Shown here piece by piece: positions 38,321 through 47,779 of a DNA stretch of 58,072 nt. The stretch comes from Prochlorococcus sp. AG-402-L18 (lineage in GTDB: Bacteria > Cyanobacteriota > Cyanobacteriia > PCC-6307 > Cyanobiaceae): the NCBI GenBank assembly GCA_003216725.1, contig QCIL01000007.1:1-58072 (forward strand), written 5' to 3'. The position numbers and the translations under genes are program-made. Position 1 is the stretch's first letter, and each line of letters begins with the position of its first letter. The notes below the pieces were generated by a model. It saw only the letters and a program-made list of their open reading frames with translations. It was not told the DNA's origin and made no database searches.

Positions 38321-40084
38321 TTAACTGCCAATTATTTTTTCTAGCAGGGCATTTTTTTCACAAATTTCATTTTCTGGATCAATATCAACTTTAATTATTA
38401 CAGATTTCTTGATAGAAATGCTCCAATCGAATACCTCTCGTAATTTTTTAAAATTTGACACACTCTTAAAGTTTACTTTATAGCCCTCTGCGAGTTTCGG
38501 CCAGTTTATTTCTTTTGGCATAAGAAAAAGTTTTTTTAATTCATCTTCTTTTAAATTTTTTTTATAAATACGATTAAATATATTTCCGCCATTATTATTA
38601 ATCAAAAGAATTGTTAAATTCATATCGATTGAATTTTCAATCAGCCAACCGTTTATATCATGAATAAAAGCCAAATCTCCAGTCACAAGAAGTAGAGGAT
38701 TTTTAATTCTAGAAATACCTAATGCAAGAGATAAAGTACCGTCTATGCCAGAAGCTCCTCTAAAGCTGAAACAATTTCTTGTTAAAGTACCATTCTCGGA
38801 AAATGTAAGCCAATCTCTAATCGGGCTACTCGCAGAGAGCATTATAGGATTTTCAGCTGGCCAAAGTTTTGGAACAAGATTTGCAAGCATATACTCAGTA
38901 ATTTGATTATCTTCAGTAATTTTCTCTTTTAAAATTTTTTTAATCTGCTCGCCTTCTGCTATTAGATCTAGAGCCATGGGAGTAAGAGGCTTTTTGTTCT
39001 TTTCGTTAATTGATAATTCTTCTAATAATAGAGTAGTAAAATTTGATAGCCCAAAATCATATTCAAATGATTTTTTTATAGGGTCCAATTTTCTATAGTT
39101 TTTTTCTTTTATAAGAATTTGTATCCCTTCAAAGGTTGTTAAAAACTTCTCCAAATCAATTGAGGACGACATAGGGCCAAGCCTCAAAAGTTGATGACAA
39201 TTTATTGAATTTTTATTTTTTCTTAAGACTAATTCCCAATTAACAACTAAACCTCTCAAATCAGAATAAACGCCTGAAACAGGATCAGCAAATACTGGCC
39301 AACCAGTAATTTCTTGTAATTGCTCTAAAGATTTATTGAAAGAAGTTAAATCATTTATAGAACCTTGATAGGGACCTACCAAAATAATGCCGGATTCATT
39401 TAAATTTAAACTTTTTGAAATTTCTAAGTATTTGTTTTTATCAGATTTTATTTCAACTTCCTGAAATATATATTTTTTCTTTAAATAAATTCTCTCAAAA
39501 ATCTCTAATACATTTTTTTTATTCAAAAATGAAATACCTAAAGGCTTATCTATAGGAATATTTAAGTGGATAGGACCAGGGAAGGTTGATATTTGTTTCT
39601 CAGTAATTCGAACTAAATTTAAGATTTCGTTTTCTTGTGTTTCATGAAGTCCATTTAGATTTGTATTAAAAACCCTTCTGCAGACTGAACTCAAAAAATC
39701 TTCTTGATTTACTGTTTGATTAGCGCCACAATCTTTCAGTCTTAACGGTCTATCAGCAGTAAGAAAAATTATACCCTTACAAGATCGGTCTGCTTCAACT
39801 GCTGCTGGCAATAAGTTACTTACCGCTGTCCCAGAAGTGGTAATTACTAAAGAAAGATTACCTGATGCAGCAGAAATCCCAAGAGAGTGGAAGCCCGCAG
39901 ATCTCTCATCTATTGAATTAAAAATATTTACCAGTCCTAATTTATTTAATTCTCCAGCAGCTATTGCTAAGGGTGCTGATCTACTACCAGGACATAGTAT
40001 TAAATTTTGAACTCCTATTTTTATAAGAAGATTCAAAAGTTGTAAACTTCTAAGAAAATTTTTGCATTCAATAGATGATGTCAT
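38321..40084 (-). CDS. menD: MenD: SEPHCHC synthase (phylloquinone pathway)
   Basis: A 587-residue thiamine-diphosphate enzyme. The start [17 protein letters not shown], the active-site region [17 protein letters not shown] and the C-terminal cofactor fold [12 protein letters not shown] are characteristic. It joins 2-oxoglutarate to isochorismate at the first committed step. It diverges from lepB by 50 nt. Confidence 0.95.
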   Translation of the reverse strand: MTSSIECKNFLRSLQLLNLLIKIGVQNLILCPGSRSAPLAIAAGELNKLGLVNIFNSIDERSAGFHSLGISAASGNLSLVITTSGTAVSNLLPAAVEADRSCKGIIFLTADRPLRLKDCGANQTVNQEDFLSSVCRRVFNTNLNGLHETQENEILNLVRITEKQISTFPGPIHLNIPIDKPLGISFLNKKNVLEIFERIYLKKKYIFQEVEIKSDKNKYLEISKSLNLNESGIILVGPYQGSINDLTSFNKSLEQLQEITGWPVFADPVSGVYSDLRGLVVNWELVLRKNKNSINCHQLLRLGPMSSSIDLEKFLTTFEGIQILIKEKNYRKLDPIKKSFEYDFGLSNFTTLLLEELSINEKNKKPLTPMALDLIAEGEQIKKILKEKITEDNQITEYMLANLVPKLWPAENPIMLSASSPIRDWLTFSENGTLTRNCFSFRGASGIDGTLSLALGISRIKNPLLLVTGDLAFIHDINGWLIENSIDMNLTILLINNNGGNIFNRIYKKNLKEDELKKLFLMPKEINWPKLAEGYKVNFKSVSNFKKLREVFDWSISIKKSVIIKVDIDPENEICEKNALLEKIIGS

Positions 40085-40134
40085 AATTTATATAAATGCT
40101 TTGGGATTTTCCTTATAACTGAATTAAATAAAAC

Positions 40135-40719
40135 ATGTCTAGAACTCAAGAAAAAAGAAATTTAATACTAAAGGATTTAAAAAACCTTTTAATCTGGATT
40201 TCTATAGCTTTAATTATACGATGGCAGGTTATAGAGCCAAGATGGATCCCATCCGGTTCAATGCTTCCAACTCTTCAAATACAAGATAAAATTCTTGTTG
40301 AGAAAGTAACCCCCAAAATCACATCCAAATCAAATCTTTCAAAATTAAAAAATAAAATAGTTGTTTTTAATGTTCCGGAACAATTAATTAATGCTGGTTA
40401 TGAATCAGATACTGCACTAATAAAAAGAGTAATTGGAATACCTGGAGACAAGATAGAAGTTCGAGACGGTAACCTTTACTTAAATGATATCGCTCAAAAG
40501 AATTACGTTTTTGACAAAAATATTAATTATTCTATAGGGCCATTTGTTGTCCCAGATGAGTCATTATGGGTCATGGGAGATAATAGAAATAACAGTATGG
40601 ACTCACATATTTGGGGATTTTTACCCTATGAAAAGGTTATTGGTAAAGCTATTTTTAGATATTGGCCGTTTAATAAAATTGGACCTATTCGGTTCCCTGC
40701 CCTTAATAATTTAGATTAA
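40135..40719 (+). CDS. lepB: Signal peptidase I
   Basis: A 194-residue membrane protease that cleaves signal peptides. One N-terminal helix (LLIWISIALIIRW) precedes the Ser S42 in WIPSGSMLPTL and the general base K97 in LIKRVIGIPGDKIE. The box VMGDNRNNSMDS follows. Length matches the short cyanobacterial form. It is followed after 45 nt by the DUF760 gene. Confidence 0.94.
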   Translation: MSRTQEKRNLILKDLKNLLIWISIALIIRWQVIEPRWIPSGSMLPTLQIQDKILVEKVTPKITSKSNLSKLKNKIVVFNVPEQLINAGYESDTALIKRVIGIPGDKIEVRDGNLYLNDIAQKNYVFDKNINYSIGPFVVPDESLWVMGDNRNNSMDSHIWGFLPYEKVIGKAIFRYWPFNKIGPIRFPALNNLD

Positions 40720-40764
40720 TGGGTACGTGATGTTGTAGGGTTTTTATATCGTGAAGTTTTAGAA

Positions 40765-41103
40765 ATGTTTAATCCAGAATTTCTTGCTACTGAAAATAAT
40801 GATCCAAATGATGAGAATGATTTAATTCAATATTTACAAAAACAATCCCCAGAAGTTTTACAAAGAGTAGCAAAATCAGCTAGTGAAGATATTCAAGAAA
40901 TTATTAGACATAATGTTCAAGGTCTTCTTGGAATGCTTCCTTCAGATCAATTTGATGTAAAAATAACATCTTCAAGAGACAACATTGCCAATTTATTATC
41001 TTCTGCAATGATGACAGGTTATTTCTTAAGGCAAATGGAGCAAAGAAAAGAGCTAGAACAAACTCTTAAAAATGATGAAAACATGTCTATTGACGAAGAA
41101 TAA
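40765..41103 (+). CDS. DUF760 family protein
   Basis: A 112-residue soluble protein. IQYLQKQSPEVLQRVAKSAS and IIRHNVQGLLGMLPSDQFDV, then MMTGYFLRQMEQR, match the DUF760 pattern found across cyanobacteria and plastids. Function is unknown; plant relatives are linked to stress and plastid biology. It ends 3 nt from the convergent DUF4336 gene. Confidence 0.8.
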   Translation: MFNPEFLATENNDPNDENDLIQYLQKQSPEVLQRVAKSASEDIQEIIRHNVQGLLGMLPSDQFDVKITSSRDNIANLLSSAMMTGYFLRQMEQRKELEQTLKNDENMSIDEE

Positions 41104-41106
41104 ATT

Positions 41107-42279
41107 TTAAAGATTAACATCTTCAGGAATAATTCCTAATTCAAACAACTTTTTATATAAACCCATCAGAAATTTATTATCCTCTGGTAATTTATCCCAT
41201 TTTTGGGAATTAATTTCATTAATTAATGTTTGACAGTCATCTATTTTAAATTTTATAGGTGCCGTAAAATGAGCTGGAATTAAATATTCCATGTCTTTAA
41301 AGTTCATGATATTTTCTAACCAATTAATTAACACCTCTTTTGAACGCGGAAAAATTAATTTTTGCAAAACTGGTGCTATCTGAATCTTAGGGATATCGTT
41401 ACCCATAATTTCAACAAGAGCTGATTCCCAATCTTTATCCCATAAAAAAGGATAAATACCAAAATGTGATCGCCAATTTCGGAGATCTTTTTTAAATGAA
41501 TATTGAAATATTTCTTTTAAAGGGGGAATATTTAATTTCCCTGGTTTCAAAAAAGATGAAAATAAGACTAACCTTTTCCACCCTTTTTTTCTTTGTTCAT
41601 CAGTGTCGATCAAAGGTTCGTCTCCCCTCTCTCTAGAATGAAAAAGAAGTGGAGTAGGATCAAAATCAAATATCTCAGGGGGCTTGGAGTCGATCCCAAC
41701 TATTGCGTCCGTTACGTGAAGAGTTTTCGTTGCATAATGAAAACAGCTTATCTCCTGATATCTTCCAAGCCCCAAGTTAAGAGGACCTAATGAAATCCAT
41801 TTAAAGGAATCTTTATGTGGAATACCTTCCTCAAAAAGTATTCTTGTTCTTTTTGATGGAATTCCTAAAAAATCTAGGGGTAGATTTATGGGGAAACTCC
41901 ACTGTCCAGGGCAAAGCCAAATATCTGCATCTCTAAAAATTCTTGAAAGAGCTGGTAGCCCGATTTTATGTTCTAGTCCAGAGGCACTTGGGAGAATGAT
42001 TGTTTTTACTTTGCCGTGAATCGCAATTAATTTTCCTAACTCATTTATTAATTCTTTTGTCGGAGGTAGTGGATTTATTAGCATCAAACCATTTTCAACC
42101 TTTATAACGGTCATCCTTATTGGAACCGCAACATAATAAAGTCCTTGTATTTGTTCCAAAGACCATATTTGATTGGGAATTAATTCTCTTAAGATCGTTT
42201 TCTTTTTTCCATAAGGATATAAAGGAAATAATGGCCACCAATACCACTTTTTATTAAAAGTTTCTTCTACTATCATCAT
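41107..42279 (-). CDS. DUF4336 family protein
   Basis: A 390-residue soluble protein resembling DUF4336. It begins with a Trp-rich stretch (KKWYWWPLFPLYPYGKKK), then VAVPIRMTVIKVENGLMLINPL. The core, with a strand-turn-helix series (TIILPSASGLEHKIGLPALS; HVTDAIVG) and a late IPAHFTAPIKF, is reminiscent of a metallo-beta-lactamase fold without the full HxHxDH set. That resemblance is my inference. It overlaps the mntB gene by 4 nt, so the two are cotranscribed. Confidence 0.7.
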   Translation of the reverse strand: MMIVEETFNKKWYWWPLFPLYPYGKKKTILRELIPNQIWSLEQIQGLYYVAVPIRMTVIKVENGLMLINPLPPTKELINELGKLIAIHGKVKTIILPSASGLEHKIGLPALSRIFRDADIWLCPGQWSFPINLPLDFLGIPSKRTRILFEEGIPHKDSFKWISLGPLNLGLGRYQEISCFHYATKTLHVTDAIVGIDSKPPEIFDFDPTPLLFHSRERGDEPLIDTDEQRKKGWKRLVLFSSFLKPGKLNIPPLKEIFQYSFKKDLRNWRSHFGIYPFLWDKDWESALVEIMGNDIPKIQIAPVLQKLIFPRSKEVLINWLENIMNFKDMEYLIPAHFTAPIKFKIDDCQTLINEINSQKWDKLPEDNKFLMGLYKKLFELGIIPEDVNL

Positions 42280-43148
42280 TTATACCCAGCAAATAATTTA
42301 TTCAACTTGAATACTCCGTATCTTGGAGCAAATAAGAAAGCGAATAAAAATATAAAAGTTTGTGCCAAGACAATTGATCCACCTGTCTCAAGATCAAACC
42401 AAAAACTAACGTAGATTCCTATTATGCTTGAGATAATTGCACTTAATACTGAAATTATGGTCATATTATCAAACTTATCTGTAAGTAAATATGCTGTAGC
42501 CCCTGGTGTAATCAACATTGCAACTACCAAAATAATTCCTACAGACTGCAAGCCCACAACTGCTGCTAAGGATAAGCATGTAAGGAGTAAATAATGAAGA
42601 AAAAATACGTTGATACCAACAGTTTTTGCATGTCTGGGATCAAAACAATAAAGCATTAAATCTTTTCTAAAAATTGATACTAGGATTACTACCAGTAAAG
42701 AAATGAATATGGTTTGCTTTACATCTGAAAGTGATATCCCTAATGGACTACCAAAAAGAATAGAATGCAGGTCAATATTACTTTTAATCCTAGAAACTAA
42801 TACAATTCCAAGAGCAAAGAATCCAGTAAATACCAATCCAATAACTGTATCTTCCTTAACTCTGGATTTCTGCTTAATAAAACCTATCAATGCTACAGAC
42901 CCAACTCCAAAAATAAATGCCCCCAATGAGAAAGGGAGACCTAGAGCATAAGCAACCACAACGCCAGGCATTACTGAATGTGATACTGCATCTCCCATTA
43001 AAGCCCATCCTTTGAGAGTCAAATAGCTAGATAGAAAACCACAAACAGCGGCTACTAGTGAACTCATAAGAAGTGCTTTTCTCATAAAGTCATGAGATAA
43101 AGGATCTGTTATGAATGAATCTAAAATTAAAAAAGAACAGGGCTCCAT
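42276..43148 (-). CDS. mntB: Manganese ABC transporter permease MntB
   Basis: A 290-residue permease of the ABC-3 metal family with eight to nine helices. The N-terminal block MRKALLMSSLVAAVCGFLSS and GWALMGDAVSHSVMPGVVVA match cyanobacterial MntB/SitC. It forms the membrane channel for the MntC-MntA system. It is downstream of mntA on the minus strand and overlaps the DUF4336 gene by 4 nt. Confidence 0.9.
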   Translation of the reverse strand: MEPCSFLILDSFITDPLSHDFMRKALLMSSLVAAVCGFLSSYLTLKGWALMGDAVSHSVMPGVVVAYALGLPFSLGAFIFGVGSVALIGFIKQKSRVKEDTVIGLVFTGFFALGIVLVSRIKSNIDLHSILFGSPLGISLSDVKQTIFISLLVVILVSIFRKDLMLYCFDPRHAKTVGINVFFLHYLLLTCLSLAAVVGLQSVGIILVVAMLITPGATAYLLTDKFDNMTIISVLSAIISSIIGIYVSFWFDLETGGSIVLAQTFIFLFAFLFAPRYGVFKLNKLFAGYK

Positions 43149-43160
43149 ATAATTTAAAAT

Positions 43161-43925
43161 TTAGGATTCAGGTCCAAACAAGAAATCAGGTGAGATCCCT
43201 CCAAAAGTGGTTGTAATATTTTCAGGGGTAAACACTTCAGAGGTTTCGCCATAAGCTAAAACAGTTTTATTTATTAAAAGAACCAAATCACAAAATTCAC
43301 GGACATGAATCATATCATGAGTAGATAATAAGATAGTTTTTCCCTCATTTTTAAATTGAATAAACAATTCTGAGATAAGTTTCTCAGTTCTTATATCCAC
43401 TCCTGAAAAAGGCTCATCAAGAAGTAATATTGAGGCTCTTTGCGCAATTGCTCTAGCTAAAAAAGTACGTTTTCTCTGGCCTCCAGATAAGTTTCCAATA
43501 GGTGTAGATAAATGATCAGTAAGATCAACTCTCTCAATAGCATTTTTAACCGCCTGAACATCCGACTCTCTAGGACATCTGAGAATATTCATCGAGCCAT
43601 ACCTCCCCATCATCACTACATCCCAAACATTTACTGGGAATTGACTATCAATTCCCTCACTTTGAGGAACATAAGCGATTGTCTGATCTTTTTGTGCAGA
43701 TCTTACAGACTCTCCATTTATTCTAATTTTCCCCTTCGAAATATTCACAAAACCAGTCAAAGCATTAAAAAAAGTAGTTTTACCGGCCCCGTTCATCCCT
43801 ACTAACCCACAAATCTGTCCAGGTTTCAATCTTAGATTGGCATCATATAAAGCCACCTTACCGTTGTAATCTACGCAAATATTCTCTGCATCAATCCTAA
43901 AGTTTTGGTAATTGTTTGTTTCCAT
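43161..43925 (-). CDS. mntA: Manganese ABC transporter ATP-binding protein MntA
   Basis: A 254-residue ABC ATPase. The Walker A is GMNGAGKTT, the signature LSGGQRKRT, the Walker B ILLLDEPFSGV and the H-loop STHD. Ends fit the metal-transport branch (LAYGETSEVFTPENI). It sits 3 nt downstream of mntC and 12 nt upstream of mntB. Confidence 0.92.
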   Translation of the reverse strand: METNNYQNFRIDAENICVDYNGKVALYDANLRLKPGQICGLVGMNGAGKTTFFNALTGFVNISKGKIRINGESVRSAQKDQTIAYVPQSEGIDSQFPVNVWDVVMMGRYGSMNILRCPRESDVQAVKNAIERVDLTDHLSTPIGNLSGGQRKRTFLARAIAQRASILLLDEPFSGVDIRTEKLISELFIQFKNEGKTILLSTHDMIHVREFCDLVLLINKTVLAYGETSEVFTPENITTTFGGISPDFLFGPES

Positions 43926-43928
43926 AAT

Positions 43929-44828
43929 TCAAAAAAGCCCTTTTTTAATAAGATCCAAATTATGCTCAAGCATTTTTATATAAGAATTGGCGGGTCCACT
44001 ATCATCAGATAATGAATCAACAAAAAGATTTCCTCCGAAATTAGCCCCAGTTTCATTTACAACAACCATTTGAGATTCTTTACTTACAGTACTTTCGCAA
44101 AATACAGATGGGACATTTTTATCTTTAACTAATGAGATTGTTCTTGCCATTCTTTTGGGAGTAATTTGACTCTCAGCATTAACTGGCCACAAATAAACTT
44201 CCTCTAATCCATAATCATTTGTTAAATATGAAAAAGCTCCTTCACAACTTACTAGATACCTCCTGTCTTTATTTAAGTTTTTAATAAAAAGTGAGAATTC
44301 TTTATCTAATTTAGCAAGTTTATCTTTATAAATTTTCCCATTTTCTTCAAAAAACTCACTTTTTGATGGTCTCAATTCTGATAAAGATTCCACGAGAATA
44401 TCTACGTAAAGCATACCTCTTTTTGGAGAAATCCAGGCATGAGGGTTGGGTTTCCCTTTATAAAAATCTTCACTTATAAAAATTGGATCTAAATCTTCTG
44501 CAACAGAAATTCTTTTTACTCGTAAATTAGAAACAAATTTTTCTGCCCACAATTCAAATCCAAAGCCATTGTCAACAAAAACAAAAGCCCTTGAGGCTTT
44601 TACCAAATCGCTTGGAGTTGGTTTGTAACCATGAACTTCAACTCCAGGTTTTGTTATTGATCTAACAATGAAATCATCTTTTGCTATATTTTTAATAATA
44701 TCTGCCAAAACAGTAAAAGATGCAAGTATTACTTCTTTATTTTCATTCTTATTTGATATTCTCCTACAGGAGCCTGAAATTAAAGAAATTAAAATTACCA
44801 AACTTAAAAAATATATATTTTTTCTCAT
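43929..44828 (-). CDS. mntC: Manganese ABC transporter substrate-binding lipoprotein MntC
   Basis: A 299-residue cluster A-I metal-binding protein. A lipoprotein signal leads to C21 (LISGSCRR). The likely metal ligands are H66 (VHGYKPTPSD), H130 (PNPHAW), E196 (CEGAFSYL) and D271 (FVDSLSDD), matching the His-His-Glu-Asp set of Mn binders. There is no His-rich loop as in ZnuA. C195 and C244, 49 residues apart, match the spacing I recall for the disulfide of Synechocystis MntC. Manganese feeds photosystem II. Confidence 0.9.
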   Translation of the reverse strand: MRKNIYFLSLVILISLISGSCRRISNKNENKEVILASFTVLADIIKNIAKDDFIVRSITKPGVEVHGYKPTPSDLVKASRAFVFVDNGFGFELWAEKFVSNLRVKRISVAEDLDPIFISEDFYKGKPNPHAWISPKRGMLYVDILVESLSELRPSKSEFFEENGKIYKDKLAKLDKEFSLFIKNLNKDRRYLVSCEGAFSYLTNDYGLEEVYLWPVNAESQITPKRMARTISLVKDKNVPSVFCESTVSKESQMVVVNETGANFGGNLFVDSLSDDSGPANSYIKMLEHNLDLIKKGLF

Positions 44829-44849
44829 AATTTAATATTAATCCTCATA

Positions 44850-46184
44850 TTAGAAACCAAAGGATTGTTTCATAAGTGGTTTTCTAAGATCAGAAATGAA
44901 TGCTTTCCAATTTATTTTTTCTTTTTCAAAAGCTTTTTCAACAATTTTCTCAGAATTTTTCTTTATAAAATCCAAATCAGGTTCTTCTACCCCTTTTGTT
45001 ATTGCCATAAAATCAGCCAAAGAAGTTGATAATACTCTCGTTAAATAAGCAGCACTGACGGCCTGAAATGTTCCTGAAACAAGCCAATTTGGACCATGTA
45101 ATTTTGTTATACCAATTAGTGTCTGTCCACTCCACTCTATAACTCCTTGAGCAATTGCCACCTTCAAAATCTCTTTGGATACTTTGTCTAAAATTTCAGG
45201 AGACCAATTACATCCCCATATAGACTTAATTTCTTTAATCATTAAAGAATTTAGTACCGTCATTGCCATAACATCTATTGATGGAATAGGTGATAAGAAA
45301 ACGGTACTAGCTACAAGAATTTGATTTTTACTTTGTATTCTTTTTAATTGAATTCTTCTTATTCCCTCAATTTCAGATTGCCAAGCGATATGTAGTTCTT
45401 TCAACAGTCTTTTTTTTGTATTTTCAATATTTTTAGTTGAGCTTATAAAAAATTTCCTTAAAGAAAATGGTATATTTGCTATTTCACTTTTATTTGCATC
45501 AAAAGTAATTATTCTATTTATAAATTCGCTTGAGATTTGAGACTTAAGTTCTTCTATCTGATTTTTTCCATCTATTTCATTGGAAGTTAAAGCCACTAAC
45601 CAAATTGGCATATTTTTAGGAAACTTTTCCAACCATAAAAAATCATTTGCCGACAAAGGCAAATTTATAAAATACAAAATTGCATCGCTATTCAAGGCGT
45701 CTTTCGGAATAATTTCAGAAGCAGTATATTTAGGAAGTTCTTCATATAAATCGAAGTCAAACTTATCTTCTTTAAAATGATTCTTCAATATAGATTGACA
45801 ACTTTCATAATCTTTTTGTCCAATGCAACTTATTTTTTCTTTAGTACATCTATTAAGAATAAATTCAAGTGTTTTTTTTCTTTTTAAATTCTGTTTCTCT
45901 AAATCATTTGTTTCTTCAAGTTCTTCAAAAAAATTTAAATCTTCATTACAAAGGTTTATCCAACCATCTAAATTATTTGGTTCATTAAATTTAGGCTTAT
46001 CATTCTTCAAATAAAAATATCCCCCAACACACAAAATAAAAAATCCTATTGAGCCCCCTGCAAAATTAATTAAGTCACTGACAAACCATTCTCCAAAACC
46101 TAATAACAATAAAATAATAAGAAAATTTTTTTTGGGAAATTTTATTGAACCCCTTAAAAGGTTGTCTTTACTAATATCAAACAC
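44850..46184 (-). CDS. Membrane protein with degenerate GTPase-like region and DUF697 domain
   Basis: A 444-residue protein. Two hydrophobic helices near residues 20-60 precede a region (~110-240) that has the layout of a small GTPase but no P-loop: ISCIGQKDYESCQSIL stands where GxxxxGKS should be, and TSNEID replaces NKxD. The C-terminal part, with VASTVFLSPIPSIDVMAM and FQAVSAAYLTRVLS, is a DUF697-like domain. In cyanobacteria similar proteins have intact GTPase domains; this one appears to be a pseudo-GTPase. It precedes mntC by 21 nt on the same strand. Confidence 0.68.
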   Translation of the reverse strand: MFDISKDNLLRGSIKFPKKNFLIILLLLGFGEWFVSDLINFAGGSIGFFILCVGGYFYLKNDKPKFNEPNNLDGWINLCNEDLNFFEELEETNDLEKQNLKRKKTLEFILNRCTKEKISCIGQKDYESCQSILKNHFKEDKFDFDLYEELPKYTASEIIPKDALNSDAILYFINLPLSANDFLWLEKFPKNMPIWLVALTSNEIDGKNQIEELKSQISSEFINRIITFDANKSEIANIPFSLRKFFISSTKNIENTKKRLLKELHIAWQSEIEGIRRIQLKRIQSKNQILVASTVFLSPIPSIDVMAMTVLNSLMIKEIKSIWGCNWSPEILDKVSKEILKVAIAQGVIEWSGQTLIGITKLHGPNWLVSGTFQAVSAAYLTRVLSTSLADFMAITKGVEEPDLDFIKKNSEKIVEKAFEKEKINWKAFISDLRKPLMKQSFGF

Positions 46185-46293
46185 AATACTTTAATTTTCT
46201 AATTTTATTTTAATGCAAGTTATGAATGAAGAAAGCAAAATTACATAACTCGTTAATTAATAGATAAAAATTTAAGACTTTTAAAAAGACTTA

Positions 46294-46320
46294 TTGCATA
46301 ACTGGATGCTAAGTTAATAG
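46294..46320 (+). promoter_or_regulatory. Candidate promoter before the Arg-rich gene and trpS
   Basis: TTGCAT at 46294-46299 and TAATAG at 46315-46320 resemble -35 and -10 hexamers, 15 nt apart, and lie about 30 nt before the ATG at 46351. The spacer is divergent with the DUF697 gene. The assignment is by pattern only, and the 15-nt spacing is short. Confidence 0.3.
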
Positions 46321-46350
46321 ACTACCTAAATAAGTTTAAGAAACATCAAG

Positions 46351-46770
46351 ATGTCTAATTCAAATTTCAGCAATAATTCTGGACAAGAAAATTACCGAGG
46401 ACGTTCTGATAAAGAAAGATCTAATTTCAGTGATAGATCTAGCAGGAGACGAGAAGGAGGAGGATTCCGAATAAGATTAAGTGATAATGAAATGAAAGCT
46501 GTAAAATCTATACAAGAAACCTTTCAATTGAGGTCTACTGTGGCAGTTCTTGGTTTCTCGGTGAGAACTCTAAGTGAAATGATAAAAGACGAAAAATTAA
46601 TTAAATCAATCACAGAATATGCAAAAAATAACAAAAATTCTTCAAATAATATGCAATCAAAAAATTCATATGAAGACAAGACAAAATCAGCTGACCCTCT
46701 TGCAAGACCTGTTAAAGGTACCACAAATGAAGCAACTCAATCTAGCGAAGTAGAAAAGGATGGCAAATAA
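46351..46770 (+). CDS. Small Arg/Ser-rich protein, function unknown
   Basis: A 139-residue protein. Residues 1-~40 are disordered and rich in Arg, Ser, Asn and Gly (NYRGRSDKERSNFSDRSSRR). A compact middle (GFRIRLSDNEMKAVKSI; LGFSVRTLSEMIKDEKL) resembles a small conserved core, and the tail is polar. The basic N-terminus could bind nucleic acid, an inference. The gene overlaps trpS by 11 nt, implying coupled translation. Family not recognised. Confidence 0.65.
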   Translation: MSNSNFSNNSGQENYRGRSDKERSNFSDRSSRRREGGGFRIRLSDNEMKAVKSIQETFQLRSTVAVLGFSVRTLSEMIKDEKLIKSITEYAKNNKNSSNNMQSKNSYEDKTKSADPLARPVKGTTNEATQSSEVEKDGK

Positions 46771-47776
46771 AAAAAGGATTCTCTCGGGAGTTCAACCAAC
46801 AGGAGATTTACATATAGGAAATTGGCTTGGAGCTATCAATAATTGGGTAACACTTCAAGAGCAATATGAAACATTTCTATGTGTAGTTGATTTGCACGCA
46901 ATAACTGCTGTATATAATCCTAAAGAATTATCTAAGAATACTCTATCTACTGCAGCTTTGTATGTTGCTTGTGGGATAAATCCCAAAATATGCTCAATTT
47001 TTGTCCAAAGTCAAATTTCAGCACATTCAGAACTTTGTTGGATATTAAATTGCATGACCCCAATAAATTGGATGGAAAGAATGATTCAATTCAAAGAAAA
47101 ATCCATACAACAGGGAAACAATGTATCTATTGGATTATTTGACTATCCAATCCTGATGGCTGCAGATATTCTGCTTTACGATGCTGACTACGTACCAGTA
47201 GGTGAGGATCAAAAACAACATCTCGAACTTGCCCGAGATATTGCACAACAAAGAATTAATGCCAAATTTAGTAAAGATAAGAATATCCTAAAAATTCCTC
47301 AGCCAATAATTATGAAGAATGGTTCAAAAATAATGAGTTTAATTGATGGTTCAAAAAAGATGAGTAAAAGTGATCCTAATGAAGGCAGTCGTATTAACTT
47401 GTTAGATACTCCTGAAATAATCACGAAAAAAATAAAAAGAGCAAAAAGCGACAGCTATATTGGGATAGAATTTAATAACCCTGAGAGAGCGGAATCTAAA
47501 AATCTTCTAATGATTTATTCGATATTATCAGGGAAAGGGATTTCACAATGTGAAAAAGAATTCTCCGAGACTGGATGGGGAACTTTTAAAAAATTAATTA
47601 CGGAGCAGCTTATAGAATCTTTAGAACCTATTCAGGAAAAATATAAAGTATTAATTAATGATCCATATCAATTAAATAATATTCTTAAAGAAGGGAAGGA
47701 AAAAGCTGAAGAGCTAGCAAATAAAACTCTTAAAAGAGTTAAATCAAAATTAGGATTCTTTGAAATGGAGAAATAA
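46760..47776 (+). CDS. trpS: Tryptophanyl-tRNA synthetase
   Basis: A 338-residue class I synthetase. The HIGH motif is HIGN at 18-21 (TGDLHIGNWLG) and KMSKS is in GSKKMSKSDP. The specificity region YPILMAADILLYDADYVPVG is typical. It begins within the last codons of the Arg-rich gene and ends 3 nt before thrS. Confidence 0.96.
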   Translation: MANKKRILSGVQPTGDLHIGNWLGAINNWVTLQEQYETFLCVVDLHAITAVYNPKELSKNTLSTAALYVACGINPKICSIFVQSQISAHSELCWILNCMTPINWMERMIQFKEKSIQQGNNVSIGLFDYPILMAADILLYDADYVPVGEDQKQHLELARDIAQQRINAKFSKDKNILKIPQPIIMKNGSKIMSLIDGSKKMSKSDPNEGSRINLLDTPEIITKKIKRAKSDSYIGIEFNNPERAESKNLLMIYSILSGKGISQCEKEFSETGWGTFKKLITEQLIESLEPIQEKYKVLINDPYQLNNILKEGKEKAEELANKTLKRVKSKLGFFEMEK

Positions 47777-47779
47777 ATT

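Noticed and set aside
43929..44828. Zinc transporter (ZnuABC) reading of the ABC operon
   Set aside because: No His-rich loop; the ligand set and paired cysteines fit manganese-binding MntC better.
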